A DNA stretch of 64,000 nt from Brachyhypopomus gauderio (Eukaryota; Chordata; Actinopteri; Gymnotiformes; Hypopomidae): the NCBI RefSeq assembly GCF_052324685.1, contig NW_027506901.1:1094001-1158000 (forward strand), given 5' to 3'. This document shows positions 63,305 to 64,000 of this stretch, one piece after another. Below the pieces are notes generated by a model that worked only from the letters and a program-made list of their open reading frames with translations, did not search any database and had not been told where the DNA came from. Within the stretch, counting starts at the first letter, position 1. Each line of letters opens with the position of its first letter. The position numbers were made by a program, and so were the translations under genes.

Positions 63305-63629
63305 CGTATGTCTTACCATGCAGTGATGCTGAGTGAGGTGACTTGCACCTGTACCCTTGATTTTGAAAGTTGCATAAGAAAGATCTGCAATCAATAGATC
63401 AAACGCCACATCTCACTTTTGATTCACAGAATGCCACGCTTTTGAACACCTGATCACCTGGAGTTGATACCAGCTTGAAGTTAACAGTGAGTAGACTCTT
63501 ATGGAGATTCATGTATTTGAATTTACTTCTTAAGCCATTGGCAACTCAGAATCAATGACATCTGTGCACTCCTCCTTGAGCTAGAGGAAGTCAAAGGAAT
63601 TGATCTCGATTCTACTCCTACACATTTGG

Positions 63630-63711
63630 GCTGCAATGGCCGAGAGGTTAAGGCGTTGGACTCGAAATCCAATGGGGTTTCCCCGCGCAGGTTCGACTCC
63701 TGCTTGCAGCG
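63630..63711 (+). tRNA. tRNA-Ser-CGA: tRNA-Ser(CGA), consensus
   Basis: Consensus gene; last Ser in the window. Confidence 0.95.
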
Positions 63712-63894
63712 TAGAGAAGAAAATATCGTATCCCTTTTTGGATGTGTGGTAAAATAGAGTCTACTCTCCTCATGCTTGCCAGTTTTGAATATGCTTCTCA
63801 TGCCATTTGTAAATTTGTGCTGTCAAACTGTAGCAGTCCAGTGGAAAGACTGTCTGGTCACTGGTTTCTCTGCCTTGTGCTTAAAAAGAAAGAA

Positions 63895-63966
63895 CTCCCC
63901 GTCGGGGAATCGAACCCCAGTCTTCCGCGTGACAGGCGGAGATACTATCCACTATATTAACGAGGA
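63895..63966 (-). tRNA. tRNA-Asp-GTC: tRNA-Asp(GTC), G10A and T49
   Basis: Same variant pair as 45071 and 49356; if the block pattern holds, two TGA units with a hAT copy should follow beyond the window. Confidence 0.88.
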
Positions 63967-64000
63967 CGTATGTCTTATCATGCAGTGATGCTGAGTGAGG

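Larger units (their letters stand above)
33838..64000. repeat. 662-bp tandem array of tRNA-Ser/tRNA-Asp pairs
   Basis: Each unit holds one 82-nt tRNA-Ser on + and one 72-nt tRNA-Asp on -, facing each other across 183 bp. Asp and the next Ser are divergent across 325 bp. Start-to-start spacing is 662 bp in most cases; exceptions are explained by hAT copies (+312 to 318), an 18-bp deletion (644), a 301-bp deletion (361) and the LINE at 35540. Spacers are as conserved as the genes, a sign of recent amplification or gene conversion. The left border lies in ACACATTTGG at about 33838-33848; the right border is outside the window. Confidence 0.95.

Noticed and set aside
33961-63988. Dozens of repeated 63-105 codon open frames across the array
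   Set aside because: They recur because the 662-bp unit recurs, run through tRNA genes on either strand and have no protein-like features.
33838-64000. Regular repeats with spacers, CRISPR-like at first glance
   Set aside because: The unit is 662 bp, spacers are as conserved as the genes, and the content is eukaryotic tRNA genes.
33838-64000. The array as a pure assembly artefact
   Set aside because: Units carry distinct variants (anticodon, Asp defects, hAT, LINE) in an ordered pattern. Exact copy number still needs long reads.

Overview
The window is eukaryotic and almost certainly from a teleost fish. The mix of elements is typical of fish: L2/CR1-type LINEs with an esterase-bearing ORF1, an L1/Tx1-type LINE, a Tc1 transposon, hAT and Harbinger-like non-autonomous elements, tRNA-derived SINEs and a Ty3/gypsy chromovirus. 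An otophysan fish would fit, but the sequence does not prove the order. I recognise no ordinary host protein-coding gene. One 96-codon membrane-type frame at 239-529 remains unexplained.

Region 1 (1-10.5 kb) is intergenic sequence with minisatellites (37-bp and 13-bp units), TG/CA microsatellites, degenerate TTAGGG-like tracts, LINE and SINE tails, a pogo/Tigger-like MITE carrying a nested SINE (3314-3972), and a decayed Tc1 element (about 7413-10056) that is itself split by a 929-bp terminal-inverted-repeat element.

Region 2 (10.5-20.7 kb) is a nest. A 102-bp tandem repeat lies in + orientation on the left and - orientation on the right, like the arms of a foldback element. LINE A (about 11226-14158, internally deleted and split by a hAT MITE) sits in the left arm, a solo LTR in the core, and an incomplete, broken chromovirus (about 15787-19755, carrying a SINE) in the right arm. 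A 145-bp repeat array follows.

Region 3 (20.6-33.7 kb) has a proline-rich GC-rich repeat interrupted by an L2 3' end, an L1-type ORF1 remnant, LINE B (L2/CR1-like, about 23232-28620, esterase ORF1 open and ORF2 frameshifted, a solo LTR in its tail), a hAT end, and LINE C (minus strand, about 29320-33740, split by a Harbinger-like MITE).

Region 4 (33838-64000, continuing past the end) is the main feature: a 662-bp tandem array in which each unit has one tRNA-Ser on + and one tRNA-Asp(GTC) on -, convergent and 183 bp apart. I count 33 Ser positions (21 CGA, of which one is split by a LINE; 11 TGA; one 3' fragment) and 33 Asp positions (28 of full 72-nt length, three split by the same hAT insertion, two with an 18-bp deletion). 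Units are grouped into higher-order repeats of about 4,284 bp (with the hAT copy) and 4,977 bp (with the deleted Asp copies). A near-intact 7,976-bp L1/Tx1-type LINE (35540-43515) lies inside one tRNA-Ser gene with a 15-bp target duplication and a poly(A) tail.

The likely order of events is: unit amplification, appearance of a TGA-anticodon Ser subfamily, hAT insertion into one Asp gene, block duplication that copied the insertion, and then LINE insertion into one Ser gene. Full-length copies keep A and B boxes and nearby T-runs, so many could be transcribed by RNA polymerase III. Others carry stem or loop defects and look like decaying copies.
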